Below are positions 21,469-35,500 of a stretch of DNA of 64,000 bases, piece after piece. The first letter of the stretch is position 1. Each line of letters begins with the position of its first letter. The notes under the pieces are model-generated. The model did no database searches. It was given only the letters and a program-made list of their open reading frames with translations, and had not been told where the DNA came from. Source of the stretch: Lytechinus pictus (lineage: Eukaryota; Echinodermata; Echinoidea; Temnopleuroida; Toxopneustidae); NCBI RefSeq assembly GCF_037042905.1, contig NW_026974140.1:12783001-12847000 (forward strand), read 5' to 3'. Position numbers and translations under genes: made by a program.

Positions 21469-24330
21469 TTTATAGAAATATAGAATATCAGAAAAGATAA
21501 AAACCCTGTCAATTTGGTGCCATTTTCAGATCAGTATCATACATGTATGACCCACAGTTACACACATACTTACTGTAATCTACATCATGAAGACAGTCAT
21601 TTAGACAAAGGCATGTAATTAAAAGTAGTTGTTTTAATCAATTACAAAACTTAGCAGGACTTTTCTGGTGACAAACTGGGAATATTATACAACCAAAGAA
21701 AGAACTACTACATTGATTAAACACAAACACATGATGGACAAAATGGAACAGGATGAAATATCTGAAAACTGTGTTTACCACAATTTTATTTACAAAGGTT
21801 GCAAAGATAAGTAGAAATATTACAAACTTGATACTTTTGCCATTCCCCTGTTCATGAAATTTTGTTAGGTAATATGGAGACCATCCTTAAAGTGATTCTG
21901 AAGCAAGCCTTGAGGGGTGTGACCCAATATTTGAAGACCAGGCACTTTGAAATATCCCCCATTAAAAACTAGCTTTAACAGTATGCAGCAGATAATTCTG
22001 AAGTGAGGCATGCATCTTTCAAACTCGCCTGTCGTTTTATCATGAACAGTGTCCAGAATGAAGAATATATATATTTTACTTACAGAATTGATTTTGTGGC
22101 TAATTATAGCAAAATGTAACCAGTATGATGTCATTGACAGACTCCTAATCCCTGCAATATGAAAAGTTTGTACTGGAAAGAGTACTTTGTCATTTATACC
22201 CCATCCCCTAAAAATACTGTTAGTCTTGCTTCTCAGACAAGTCTAACTTTTAAGATGGACAGATCCTACACTAGGGTAATATCCTCCACCTGTAATATTT
22301 CTATTACATTTAAAGAGTAAATGTGTGAGTAAGCTTGCCAAACTACTTTGTCTTAAAAATCCTACCAGAATATGACTAAATCATCAAATTAGAGCTTAAG
22401 ATATTTTCTATCACATGATGGAAAAACAATTGTATGTTTCAAGTTAACCCTCATATTGCTGGTTCTGGGACCTGCTTTATAAAAGGTTTTTCGAGGACAA
22501 GTATTAGAATTCTTTAACAAATTTACTATCCACCAATCAAATGACGCTATTATAGTAGCTTGTACATTGAAGCCTGTTGTTGATGAGTTTTATAATACAG
22601 GGCTCACAACTAGCAATACTAGGGATAAATCCTGGACTTCCTCGCAAAATTTTTCTTTAAAATTTCTCCCCTTCCTCTAATCCCTTGTTCCCTAAATGCC
22701 TATCTTTGTATTCAAATTTCATATGTGCTGGGACGTGCATGATAATGTGTGGGATGGGTATAAAGTTTGGCATAAATAAAACATAAAGGCATGAATTCAC
22801 CTACGATGAAAGTTGGCACAAAGGCAAATACATGTTTTGTAAATATATCTTTGTGCATAGCATGGAAGGTAATCGTGACTTCAATGATTTATATTCATTA
22901 TCTTTTAAGAAATGTGTCTGATTTATTATTCTGATCCAAGTACATATTTTGGCAAAATTTATGCAATTAAATTTTATCACTTATCTGACTCGAAATAAAC
23001 TGGGCATCAACAAAGTTTTGTACGAGGACTATAATTATGTACAAGTATACAAATTCAAAAGCACCGAACTTGTCCTCTGTTACATTTTTTTTTTACATAT
23101 CAAGATCAATATCCTATTCTGGGTTAAAAACACATTTTACAGGTGGACAGGAGACTTGCTTTGACCAATGACTCAAGATTTACGTAAGTACACAATGATA
23201 TTGGAAAAACAAAACAAACATAAAAATGACCTGTATTTATAGTTACTTCAATGATGTTAGTTCATAATGCAAACTTTACAAAAGTCATAATACTGGATTG
23301 TTCTCGCATATTCTTGAACAAAAAACATCAAATATTTTTCAAAATTATGGTAATCACTGATTCAATGAAAATAGGAGTGAAGCAAGAGGGAGGATAAGAT
23401 AAGCCCAGAACATGAATAGCAAGATAGGGCTTTTGAAACTACTACAAATAATGACAATTTCTGAAAACTTGCCTTATTGCTGAAATACAAAGCAGATGTA
23501 TAACCAATGGCTACTCAAAGTAAATCAATAACTTCTTCAGTTTAATACAAAAGATTGGAAAAAAGTATTCTTATTACCAAGCATTATTTCAGAAAAGGAA
23601 CATTACATGCTATGAATTAAAAACTTAAGTTTAAAAATCTTTACAATGACTGAAATTATGAAATGGTATATAATCAGCGAGCAAGAATTTAAAATGTTAT
23701 GAAGATGTTGGTACGCAAACTCGGTGTATGATTTATCAAATATGTTTATGTCAGTAAACTTGTTCTGGGGTATAATTATGGTTCAACACAACTAAAAAAA
23801 CAGATCACATGCAAGCCATAACTGGACCATTTCCTCTCATTTCAATCTGTTTACTATTCAGTAACATAATGAAACATGCTACATGAAGACCCTAATGAAA
23901 TTTCTGTTGATACTCCACAAACATCCAAACAAGAATGTTGAAAAATTTCTTCTTTTCCATAAGCCTTGAAATTAATTAGAATTATTCATTAAATAAATAA
24001 ATGGCAAATTTCATTGTGCTTCATAATCCAGCCCAACATTTTCCCTACAATAAAACGGAAAATGCGATCATCTGGATAAAGATTTAAACCATGACTCATA
24101 AGTCAGAACACGTTGATATTTTTACAAGTGTAATCAATAATTTACAATTTGGCCTAACTACCTAAATGATTTTCAACACATTTTTCTTTCGAACGATTTT
24201 TTTACAAGTAAACTGGAAAGATTCTTCATGTATCTGTAACCTTAATAGATAGATAAAACACAGAAGATAGAATGTATTCTATTTACACATTTGAGTTTAA
24301 AAATTTCTGTAGCAGAAAAATGATGTTGTG
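21469..24330 (-). other. probable PDS5 3'UTR and intergenic DNA
   Basis: The stretch follows the PDS5 stop codon on the minus strand. It is AT-rich, has few recognisable repeats and holds no supported gene. Several minus-strand AATAAA hexamers (plus-strand TTTATT) could end the transcript, for example near 21785. Where the PDS5 3'UTR stops cannot be decided from sequence. Confidence 0.4.
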
Positions 24331-27300
24331 TTACCGTCTTCTCCCGCTCTTTCGACTTATCTGTAATAAATAGAAAAATAAACCAAGAATAACTCACAGT
24401 AAATTGAGTAAAATGAGTTTTTATATTTCATTAGAGAGAGCTATTCAGAAAATAAAGTGACACAAAGGATTTTAAATGCTCATGATGGTTTTTGAATTAT
24501 TTCTCAATTACTTATTGAATCATACTTTGTCTTTTTTTTCATGTTGAAAATTATAAATACACGCAAATATTAATGATCTTATTTTAAGTCTTGAATTGTC
24601 AGTTTTATCATCAGTAGGGTTCTGTAAATCACAATTTTTCTCTACAGATTCCGATACTGGTCAAAATTTGGTATCCCAATAAATGGATGTCAGGAGCTGT
24701 CAAAAATTTAATGTTCGCAATAACTAAAATTCTTTCAAGATCATGGGCCTATATAAAAACATTGAGTTTGATTGTTGTGCAATACTTGCTTTTATTTACC
24801 ACAGAGAGGGTTTCGCAATATTAGACGTGCTAGTCAGATCATAACTGACTTTTAAAATGATTGCTTGCATTCATATGAGGTGAACACATGTACATTAAAC
24901 GGCAACCTATGTTTATGAGAGACAACAGGGATCAAATTTTGGCTAACAGAATTAAGAAATAAAACATGCTAATCAATCTTATCGACAAGGTTTGAATTTG
25001 AATTTTCAATACTGTGAAAAATCTAAAACAAAATGCATACAAGACATTTTCTCTCATGTAAAATTGTTTGCTAATGGTTGTTTAAATGGAACACTAGAAT
25101 GGATAAAACGTTGCCAGAATCTGATTGCATCAGTGTTTTAGCATGACCTACTCAGGCCTAATGGTCAGCAAAACACAGCATCCCCCCTAAAAAGAAAAAA
25201 AAATGAGAAGTAAAGAGATGACCACATGATTATTCATTTGAAAGCCTCGGGTTTCATTTCCCAAATCACCATAGGAATGCTTATAAATTCTTTCATACAT
25301 TCCTATTGGTTGTAAAAGAATTTAGGTTATGATGGCTTTGTGAAACAGGTATGAACACTTACATTCAGCTTTGCCTTGACTGGTGATTTCTTAGTAGCAG
25401 CTTTCACAGGACTAGCCTTCTTTGGAGAAGTGTGCCTCACATTCTTCTGCCTGTTGAAGAGATAAAGGAAAAAGATTAGAAATAATACAGGATTTGACCA
25501 AACAAGCAAGTTTGTTGCAACTAACCAAAGTGAAGTTCAAGTATCACAGCTACTTGAAAATATTACAGAATTTATTTTTTAATCATAGACGTCATGCATC
25601 TGTCAACAGCAAGTCTAATAGAAAGATAACCATTCAGTAATTCACAATATTGTTCTGAAGAGAAAAATTGCCACTCTGAACTTTTTAGAATTAATTTTAC
25701 TTTGTGAACCTTCCATGAGTCGGTAAAAAACAAAACAAAAAATCCTCGGAAAACTGAGCTCAGAATGAAATAGAAATGTGCATACATGCAATGGTCTTCT
25801 CACCTCAAAGTCTTTTGAAATTATTATTTGGGGTCAAAGATTATCGTAAAAATTCAGAGAACATATTCTATAAACCCCCTTCATTAAAATGCAAACAAAT
25901 GCAATAATGACAAAATTTCTCTCTCCAGTTGAAGGGATAAAGGACAAGATGAAAGCACTCACATAGTAGCCTTGAGTGTTGTTTGTATTAATTTCTTCCC
26001 TGGTGATTTCATAGGTGATGTTTTGCCATTGACCAGCTTACTGGGCGATGGTGAAGCTGCTATCTTTCTTGTGACACTTGCTTTAGTTGGGGTGGCAGTC
26101 TTTCCCTTGGTACTGTGCGATAGAGAGATAGTAGGGGGAAAGAAAGGAGTGCTTTACTTCTGTGTCAACTAAAGAAGAAGTTATAAAAGTACAAGGATCA
26201 ACTACTGCTTTCAATATTGGAAAGATTTTAATCAACATCATACATTCATCGCTCTAAACAAAAGGGTTTAAAATTAGATTTCTAGCTTTGAGAAATAGCC
26301 ATAACCCCTCAAGATGTGTTTTTCTTTTTAATATTCAGTGATAGCTGATATAAAATAGCACAATGAAAGTTCATATTTCAAAAAAGTTCTGAATATCACA
26401 ATTTGAAATACTGTACTGATAGAAATTAATAGTGAAACATCTGACTTTTTGTATCATAATTAGGGACATGATTTTTCGCGATCACTGAAAACGCACGGAA
26501 TTGGCCTTTTGAAACGGAAAGTGGCTTTTCAAACGGAAAATCATGGAAAACATTTTTTTTTCTCAAAATACACAGTATAGCAACAAAAATTACTCCCAAA
26601 TCCTCAACGAAATACGAATATCAACTGGAAAAAAAACACGATCTCATTTCGCTACAACAATCATGACAATCCACACATCATGACTGCAGCACTCAAGGCC
26701 CTCCATCACATCGAACTTGGTTTACACTGACGTCAGCATATAAAGGCAGAAACATGGTCGTGTGTTGCTGCACTCTGCGTTCGGTCATAATATGATCGTG
26801 GTACATTCAACAAATGGCGGACATGCGAAAGTCGTAGACTGCTCAAAACAATGTCCAAAAAGTCCCCAAATCAACGATAAAATCTCATTTAACCATAAAA
26901 TATTGTAAAAGGTGAGGAAGAACTTATGTTAATTATGTTTCTTAAAATAGTTTTTACACTCGAATCTCTTCGATTAAAATTTTAAAGATTTGTTAGTACA
27001 GTGGTAGATACAAAGTTTGACCAGCGTGAGCATTTTGACATCGCAAACCATTGCGTATTGATTTTCTATGTAAACAGAATTTTCACTTTTTCATGTGAAC
27101 AAAGTCTATGGGGAAACAGAATTTCCATTTTCAGACATGCTGATACGGAATTTAAGATTTTCTGAAACGGTAAAGGCGAGTTTTAGAAACGGAAAATCAC
27201 TGTCCCTACATAATTTAGTCAAATTGTAAATAACGTGATAATAAGTATTGTCATGCTTCAAAAAAGGAATTTGAATGGCCTAGAATAAAAAAAAGGGTTC

Positions 27301-29524
27301 TGAGATTCTCAACTAACATTCTACTATACATCAAAAACGTTAATCACACAAACAAACTTACATTGCAGATGACTTTGCTTTTGAACCTCCCTTAGAGGCA
27401 AACTTCCTGATTGGGGATGTTAACTTTGGGGTAGACTTCTTGGAATTGACCACCTTATTTGCTGCAACATTCTTTTTAACAGGCGATATCGACTTGGCTG
27501 AAGATGATGATGAGGAAGAGGATGACCTTGCTGGTGATACCATGGGAGGACGCCCTCTACCTTTGACTGAAGATGAAAGACGGGGAGTAGATTTGGCAGA
27601 TGGTGTAGCAAGCTTCTTAGGTGATTTAGTTTTTGAGACAGCTGTAGGTGCTCTTCTAACGTTAGTCTGTTTTCCTGCCGGTTTACTCTGTTGCTTGGCC
27701 TTCGAAAGGCTGACATTCGTCTTTGACTTCATAGGGGACAGGGTGGGGGATGCCACTTGCTTTGATGGTCGTCCCCTGGTGGCACTTGGAGCGTTCGACT
27801 TTGGCGTAACTGACTTGGGTGTATCCAACTTGGGCATGGCTGATTTGGGTGCTGTTGAATTTGTCTTTGCTTTACCTGAGGAAGTCTTGGTGGTGGGTTT
27901 TGGTTTAGGGGACTTCAAGGGGGTTGGTTGTGAGGGCTTGCTCCTACCACGGGGTCTTTTCTGTTCACTGTCCATCGATTTTGATAACCTGTGATGCAAA
28001 GGTAAAGAATAAATAGCATCAATCAAGATAAGCTGCTTACCAAGATTATCACTATGTGTCATTTATCAAGAATGGATGATTCTAAAAAACAAAAACAAAA
28101 ACACCAACAATTCAGGTTAAATATTCATCATCTCATTTGAAATATTACTGTAGTATGGGAATGCCCAATTGTGGTTCAAAACCACATTTGTGAAGTTCAC
28201 AGTTGATGACAAATTGTTATGTCAATAATCTATACAATCATTTCTTAGTGCACCAATAATAGTAAACTAGACCTTAACTTCACATAAAGGTAGAAGATGC
28301 AACCAATTTCACAATGGCATCATTCAAAGTATATGGCCAACCATGTACTACTGAAAATTGATATGTAACATTAATTGCACCTCTTAATATTACATAGCTA
28401 AAGGATTTCACTTTTTTCTCCAGGTTTCATTTACACTTAAAACCTAAAAGCAGCATTTTCTGCCATGAATTCACTTATGTCTTAAAGAAATCCCTTCCCC
28501 CACACCATAATATACAGGCATGATTCAATTGTCAACAGGCCATTCATGGCTTACTTCTTCACAGCTTGTTTGGCCCGTACTGCCCGTTCCGATGCATCCT
28601 CTGCTGCAGCTTTTGCCTTTGGACTCATTGTGATGACCCTCTTAGACTTCTTGAGGGCTGGACTCTGTGAATCCTCACTGCTACTTCTTGCTAATGATGC
28701 GGCCCCTCTCTTTGTTGCTGTGCGCTTCTGCGGTGCCTTCTCAGGTGAGCTTTTGGGTGTTGACTGAGAATTAGATGATGTCGATGACTGGCTGGAAGAC
28801 TTGGCCGGTCGACCTCGCTTGACCTGTGATGCGGGTTTGACCTGGTTGGCCTTTGACCTTGATGACCTACCAGAGGTCGGGTTATTGCCTTCATTGATCT
28901 TTTCTGTGAGTGGATGTTCCTTTTTGTCATCTGATACTTTGCTGTATAATAAAGCAGGAAGCATGTCATACAAAAAAAGTTTTCAAAAATGACATTAACA
29001 TTATATGACCATTACTATATGACATTATATGACATGTAATACTATATTACGTGTCCCAAAATATTCATATTTGTCTTAATACTTGATTAGGTAATTTCAA
29101 TGAAGACTTCAATTGATATAAATAAAAAAAAAAGAATCTTTCAGAATCAGTCTTCAGTAACAAAATTATTCATCTGGGTTTACTGTCACATCTAGGAACA
29201 AGATATGGTTAAATACAAATTGTCCAAGGCATAACTGACTGCTTGATAAATAATATCATATAGTAAATTTATAATAGAATAGTACCTTGTTCTCTTTGAT
29301 TTCTTTTTTGGTGAGGCTTCTTCCTTTTGTTGTGTGGATGGTTCTACTTTCACTGCTCGTTTCCTCTTACCCTTCCCCACAGGGCTGCTGTTCTCATCAC
29401 CGTTACCATTGACAACGATGCTGGCATCACCACTTTCATCCACCACTGCTTCTTTCTTGATTGCTCCTTTCCTGCCTCTGCCTTTCTTTGTTTGGGGAGA
29501 TTCAGCAACTTGCTCTTCATCCTT
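24331..29524 (-). CDS. PDS5: PDS5 exons 23-28: long basic AT-hook tail
   Basis: Coding exons on the minus strand: 23, 29286-29524; 24, 28555-28941; 25, 27362-27988; 26, 25963-26112; 27, 25363-25450; 28, 24331-24360. They encode about 507 residues rich in Lys, Ser and Pro, predicted disordered. AT-hook-type cores are visible: GRGRKG (23), KRGRPAK (24), RPRGRSK, TRGRPSK and KGRGRPP (25), which in the family bind AT-rich DNA. Many SP/TP sites (for example TPKS, SPVKK) would suit cyclin-dependent kinases. The last exon adds only ISRKSGRRR before TAA. Vertebrate PDS5B has AT-hooks in a shorter tail, PDS5A lacks them. At the exon 24 donor (AA/GTAAGC) reading through gives an immediate in-frame TAA, so intron retention would yield a protein shorter by about 290 residues. 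No homology check of this tail was possible. Confidence 0.9.
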
Positions 29525-32500
29525 CTGTTATGCAATGACAGGAAAAGATTAATTCATCATCACATAACAAAATAAAGTACTGCAGCATGCCTAGAGAACA
29601 CTCGCTCCTGAAGACAGACATTCAACCTGCATGAAACGTTGAGTCTTCTCTCCTACTCAACAACTCCACTCACTGACTCAAGCCAGCCTTCTCTCATCTC
29701 TCAAACTACTTAAGCCTTTGACATTTTCTGATTTACAGTCCTAAAGATGGCACTCATCTAAGAAAAGAATAATCTTCCTTCCAACCTTCATCTTTCTTGC
29801 CTCTCCATTTCTTTTCTATCTCTATCCACATTTCTTGGTCCATCTAGGATTCACCACATGGTGTACTGAAAATCTCTTCCAAGATTAACAAAAACTGATA
29901 CTCTTATCAAATACAAAATACAGTCAACTTACATAAACAAAAACTTATAGACGGACAATGCCAACAGGGACTTTTTTTTGGAAAACTAAGCAGTTTCCAA
30001 GAGAATCACCCAAAAGAGAATTTATATCTTTTTCAAGGATAGTAAAAATAAACACTTTCACAAGGACATCTATTGATTTTTCCTAATATTTCACTTCATT
30101 TCATTACAATGTGGTCATCATAGAAACATTCTTTGTCTACTCAAGCTAACCACTACAAAAGGTTGATCCCCATAATCTAGAGCCAATTAAATGTTTCACT
30201 ACTATTAAGATAGAGTGGAATACCTTATCATCCTGACTAAACTGCTCCTGGAAGCGTTTTGGCAGGAAGTTATCCTTGTTATGAAGCAGTTTCCTGGGTT
30301 TGTGGAAGAGTTTCCTGGGAAGAAGGATATCACCTGGATGATCTTTGATGATCAGGAATGGAGCCTTGTTCTGAAGTAAACCCAAGGTCAGGTCACATAG
30401 GGCATACATTTTCTGAAGAAAAAAAAATTATGATATGAGTTCAAAGACAATATGATCTACACCACACACAACAGGTGTATTTTCTGCAGAAACTTGAGGT
30501 GCAGAGTACATTAAAAGAAGTTAATGGCCTATATTCATGACGGAATACAAAGAATACAACTGAGCAGTCTAATGTGACATAAATCTATCTAACATTAGAC
30601 ATTGCAAATTGGCAATCAATAGAATGTATAAATTGCTTTGCTGTACTGAAAGTGATCAGTCAATTGCAGAATTGATTGCAATCTAATTTCCTTTAACACC
30701 CTTTTAAAATTATATTATTACAGTGTTTTTCATGACTATAAAAGCACCACACACAGTCCATCACATTATAGAAATAGGTGCCATTAAATAATAGCTAGAA
30801 AAAGTTAAACCACAGACTGAAATCAGGGTGTAAAATAATAGAAAATTTTAAATATGGACCAATGTCCTTCAAACTTTGAATAAACAATACACCAATGAAA
30901 CTTTCATTATATTTTTTTTACTTGCACTGCACACTCAGCACTTTACAATTACAAGGTACCACAATACATGAGCGGAGAACTGTATCAGAACAGAAGAACT
31001 TACCCTGTTTCTGCTCCTGTCATCAATACACTGCGCATCTTTCATTTGTTTGATGGTTTCCAAGAGTTTACGCATGAAGCTGCAGTTCTCTGCCTTATCT
31101 ATCAAGGGTTCTAACATGAACCACATACATCTGATAGGAATGAGGGAGAAAAGACAATTTTCATGATTTGAATGATGATAGCTGCTATAACATATATGTT
31201 ATCAATTATTTAAAGTTGGCTTACAATGATCATGTTCTAAATAATAACAAAAAGCAAAACTATAAAGTTCTGTAATCAGTTTTGGAATCATATTCATATA
31301 TTATTACACTCTCTTTGTATTATTTGTCATATTGTATACAAGTGTATTTTTATCATAGATATTGTTGATTTATGGCATGCATGTACATTTTTAAGAGGAA
31401 TTAAAAATGAAAGGGAAACCCAAACAGCAATACTATCGACAGTACTTTAAAATAAATGTGAGATATGCATAATCTGTAGCAATACATACATCTTTACAAG
31501 TATGATAACTATAATAATCATCATCTCTTCCACCTTCTCTTCCTCCTCCTCCTCCACCACCTCCTCCTCCTCCTCCACCACCACCACCCACACCACCATC
31601 ACCATCACTACTACTAGCGCCACCACTTTTTTTTACACATACACCAATACCTATCAGATGAACTTACTCTTTGATATCTGAGAGAGCTTCAGAGTCTTTG
31701 AGGGTCATGAAGTCAGGGTCATGGGTGAGTAGATGAATGGTGTATGGAATCACATACTCAGGTAACACAGATATTATTTGAGCTACAGAGACAAGTAAAG
31801 AATTGAACATTCATAGTTTTCACAGTCCTGACTTTGACAATATGATGCAGTCACCTAATAATGTTATGACTCAATAAGACTTATCAATATAGACATAATG
31901 ATTGATTGCATAGGCTTGTTTGAGTAATTCAAAACCATGATACTATTGGATGATTTTGACTATTTAAACTGAACTTTTATTCTTTGGAGTTTGTTTTTCT
32001 GTCTTTGTTTTGGTGTTTTCCTTGCAATGTCTTATTGCTTTAAGTACTTTTTTAAAAACTTTTATAGATGTACACAGAGCTTATAATAATCAATTATTAC
32101 TGATAGACTTCTACAAGTTCCACTTCTACAGAAAATATATATTCTTATTAGAAAAAGTAAGTCTCTCAAAATTTGTAACTTAACATCTGTAAAAGGGGTT
32201 CTGTAACTTCGGAAATAACTGCGACGTTGAAGGCATTAACTCTTTGCACAAATTTAGAAAGATTACAAAGTACACTAATAACAATTATATTGGGTGATGA
32301 AACAGACATAAGAACCATCTCTTGTAGCAGGTTTTGAACTTACTGGCAGTGAGGGTATGGCTCTTGAGGTACTCTCTACGTGTGGCAATGTTCCTGATGA
32401 TATACTGGGAAGCCCTGGTCTTACTTTCTTGGACTGGGTCTTTGGCACATAGAGAGAAGATGCTTAGGTACATGAGAGGTAGTCTTAGGTTGATCAGACC

Positions 32501-35500
32501 TCTGTTTAGCTTCGCAGCAAACTGCTCCCTCACTTGGTAACATTCATCCTGAAATGTAATTTATTATTTTTTTTTTTTAAATACGAGCATCATCTTGAAC
32601 AGATCAAAGCTTTACAAATATGTGTCTTTTATCAATAATAATTGTGATGAATTATGATAAGATTATAATAAATCATGAATAATTCTAAGTTTTATTCTTT
32701 GTTTCATTTTTATTGCCAGCCAACATCTAATTAACAGATTTCAGGATGCCTGACATCAATTCTGACGGTCATTTAAAGTCAGGGTAACAGGTCCCTTATT
32801 ATTAAAGGTCAAGTCCACCCCAGAATAAATAGAGAAAAATCAAACTAGCGTGACACTGAAAATTTCATCAAAATCAAATGTAAAATAAGAAAGTTATGAC
32901 ATTATAAATTTTCGCTAATTTTCCACAAAACAGTGATATGCACAACTCAGTGATATGCGAATGAGATAGATGATGATGATGTCCCTCATTCACTATTTTT
33001 TTTTGGTTTTTATTGAATTTATTTTATTGTATTTATTGAATTATACAATATTTATTTTTTTACAGGTTTGACAATAGGGACCAACTTAACTGAACCATGT
33101 AGTATTAAACAAAGCTGATTCCTCATGATATAATTACTTACATTGATAAGAAGGGCTAATGTTTGGAACTGTTCTAGGGTGATGAGCTCTACATAAGAGG
33201 TGATACGAGCTAACTTAAGAATAGCACATCCTGCTGCAAGGCGTAAGCGAGACATACTGGATTTACTGTAAGAAAATAAGAGAGGGATTGGACATGGAAG
33301 AGTTTTATTCATCCTGCTGCAAGGCATAAGCGTGACATACTGGATTTACTGTAAGAAAAGAATAGTGGGATTGGACATGGAAGAGTTTTATTCATATTTC
33401 GTAAGGAAGGAAATATGTTGATTTAGGCACATTGTCAAAAGTCAGAGTTGTTTGTTTCTTGCAGGAATCCCACAAGAAGCTTTTCATTACAAATCCTCAC
33501 ATTTCATCATAAACTAAGTAATGTGGACTCCTTTGCCCCGTCTTACAAAGAGTTACGATTGATCCGATCAATCCCAAGTATATGGAAATCCATCAATGTC
33601 ATAATTTTTCTTTGTGAAATTTGCTAAATGTCGTTTGAAAACAAAGATAAGCATACTGAATTGTCAAAACAGTGAATGTATGAATATACATATTTCTAGA
33701 AAATATTATGAACATGTAATTTTAAATATTGACATTGCTGGCATTCCATAGTTGTGATTGATCGCATCAATCGCAACTCTTTGTTAGACAGGGCCCACGA
33801 GACCTGCATTGAAAAGACATGTAGTGCCTTTGTAGTGGGATTCCTGCTAAAAGATGTAGCACAGACTATTTTCAAGTTGCCTTTATCATCATTATCACAA
33901 CTACCACCATTACCATCACTTCCATCATCATCATCATCATCATCATTATCAACCGGTGTGTTGGCTCAGTTGGTAGAGCGTCCGTCTCACAACCGGGAGG
34001 TCGGGGGTTCAAACCCCGGCCGCATCAGACCAAAAGACGTTAAAAGATGGGAGTTGCTGCTACCCTGTTTGGCGTTTAACGATTAAAGGGATAGAGCCTC
34101 GTCGATCTGGCGCTGCACAGCGGCTGCCGGGCCCACGATCAATTGGGCAAAGCCAATTTTTGGAGTATTTCATTTCATGTCTATTTCGAACAATAAATTA
34201 TGGATTTATCATAATCATTTATCATTTATCATTTATCATCTTCATCATCATCATTATCATCATCATCGTCGTCACTGCAACCATCTGCATCATTAATTAA
34301 CTCCCAACACAAACACCATACCTCAACACTATCATCGTAACAACCACCACATTCCCTGGCAAACCTACCTTGTTTTCTTTCTCTCCATAAGATCTCCATC
34401 GTTCTTGACCATAGTTGTGAGTAGTCTTATGGTGGATGTTGCTGAACCATTCTGATTGCTTTTCAGACCCTCCAACCAATGTACTAGAAGTTTGATACAT
34501 CGAATCTGGTGGAAGACATATACAAACAGATGGTCATATATATTGCCCAAAGAATAAAGGATTTAAATAGTTTTTTAAATATGACAAAATTCTAACTTTT
34601 CCCAAGTGTATTAAGGAGTGAAATAGCAATTACCAGAAAAACACTGCAACATTACATCATTATACTGGGTAATAAATATGGGAAAATGAAAAAAAGATAA
34701 GATTACTGAATATACAGCGCGGTCACACTATCAAGGGGAGGAATATCTATCTATTCATCTAAAATGTTCACCTCTATTGAAAGACAGAATAATGTGGTGA
34801 CAGAGATTCTTTTATTTACATCCAAACAAAATTGGAACAAGTACACCTCCTTTTGAACAAGACTGACTAGATCCCAATATTATTCAGAATGACACAGATC
34901 TATTCGCAGGCCTGCCAACATGTGAAAATGAAAAAGGTAGTCCTAATCGCACAGCGCAAGTTTTCCGGCTCGATGTCAGGTGTGTCTCCCTAACTTTTTT
35001 AAAATTAAGACATGTTAAGCATTCTTATATTTAAACATTGAGAAATCACAAGTGTTGAAAAACTATTTTACTCTTACACCCAGCCATACACACCGATCAC
35101 CCACCAAATAAAAATACATATATGGGCTGATTTATTTTTCATCTTGGTGAATGGAATAGGAGTGCTCCTCTTTTTGGTTGATAATAAATCTTAATAACAG
35201 GGTAATAGTTTGCAGGCCTACTATTGTTATATCATTTCATGTAGATACTGGCAGCACATGGCTCCACAAGAAAAGAAGCCTTCAGTTTCACACAGTCAAT
35301 GCATTGTTAAACCCTACTTTTGCCTGCGTTTCCTCTGTAACCATGTTGTCATGGCACCAGATCCCCTTGGTGGGCGTGGCCTCTGTCTGGTCTTGCATGA
35401 GGAATCCCTTGACCACTGTGTTGGCAACTAGAACCTTCATGGGTTGGCTGAACAGGTCTGGTGCTAGTCTGGCCAATTGACCAACAGTCATCAGGGCAGT

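Noticed and set aside
27440..27994. Open frame of 184 codons on the plus strand
   Set aside because: It is the antisense of PDS5 exon 25. Its Asp/Gly/Leu-rich product merely reflects the Lys/Ser/Pro codons of the other strand.
33955..34030. Functional tRNA-Val (CAC anticodon)
   Set aside because: A and B boxes are good, but the acceptor stem does not pair and SINE body and tail follow.
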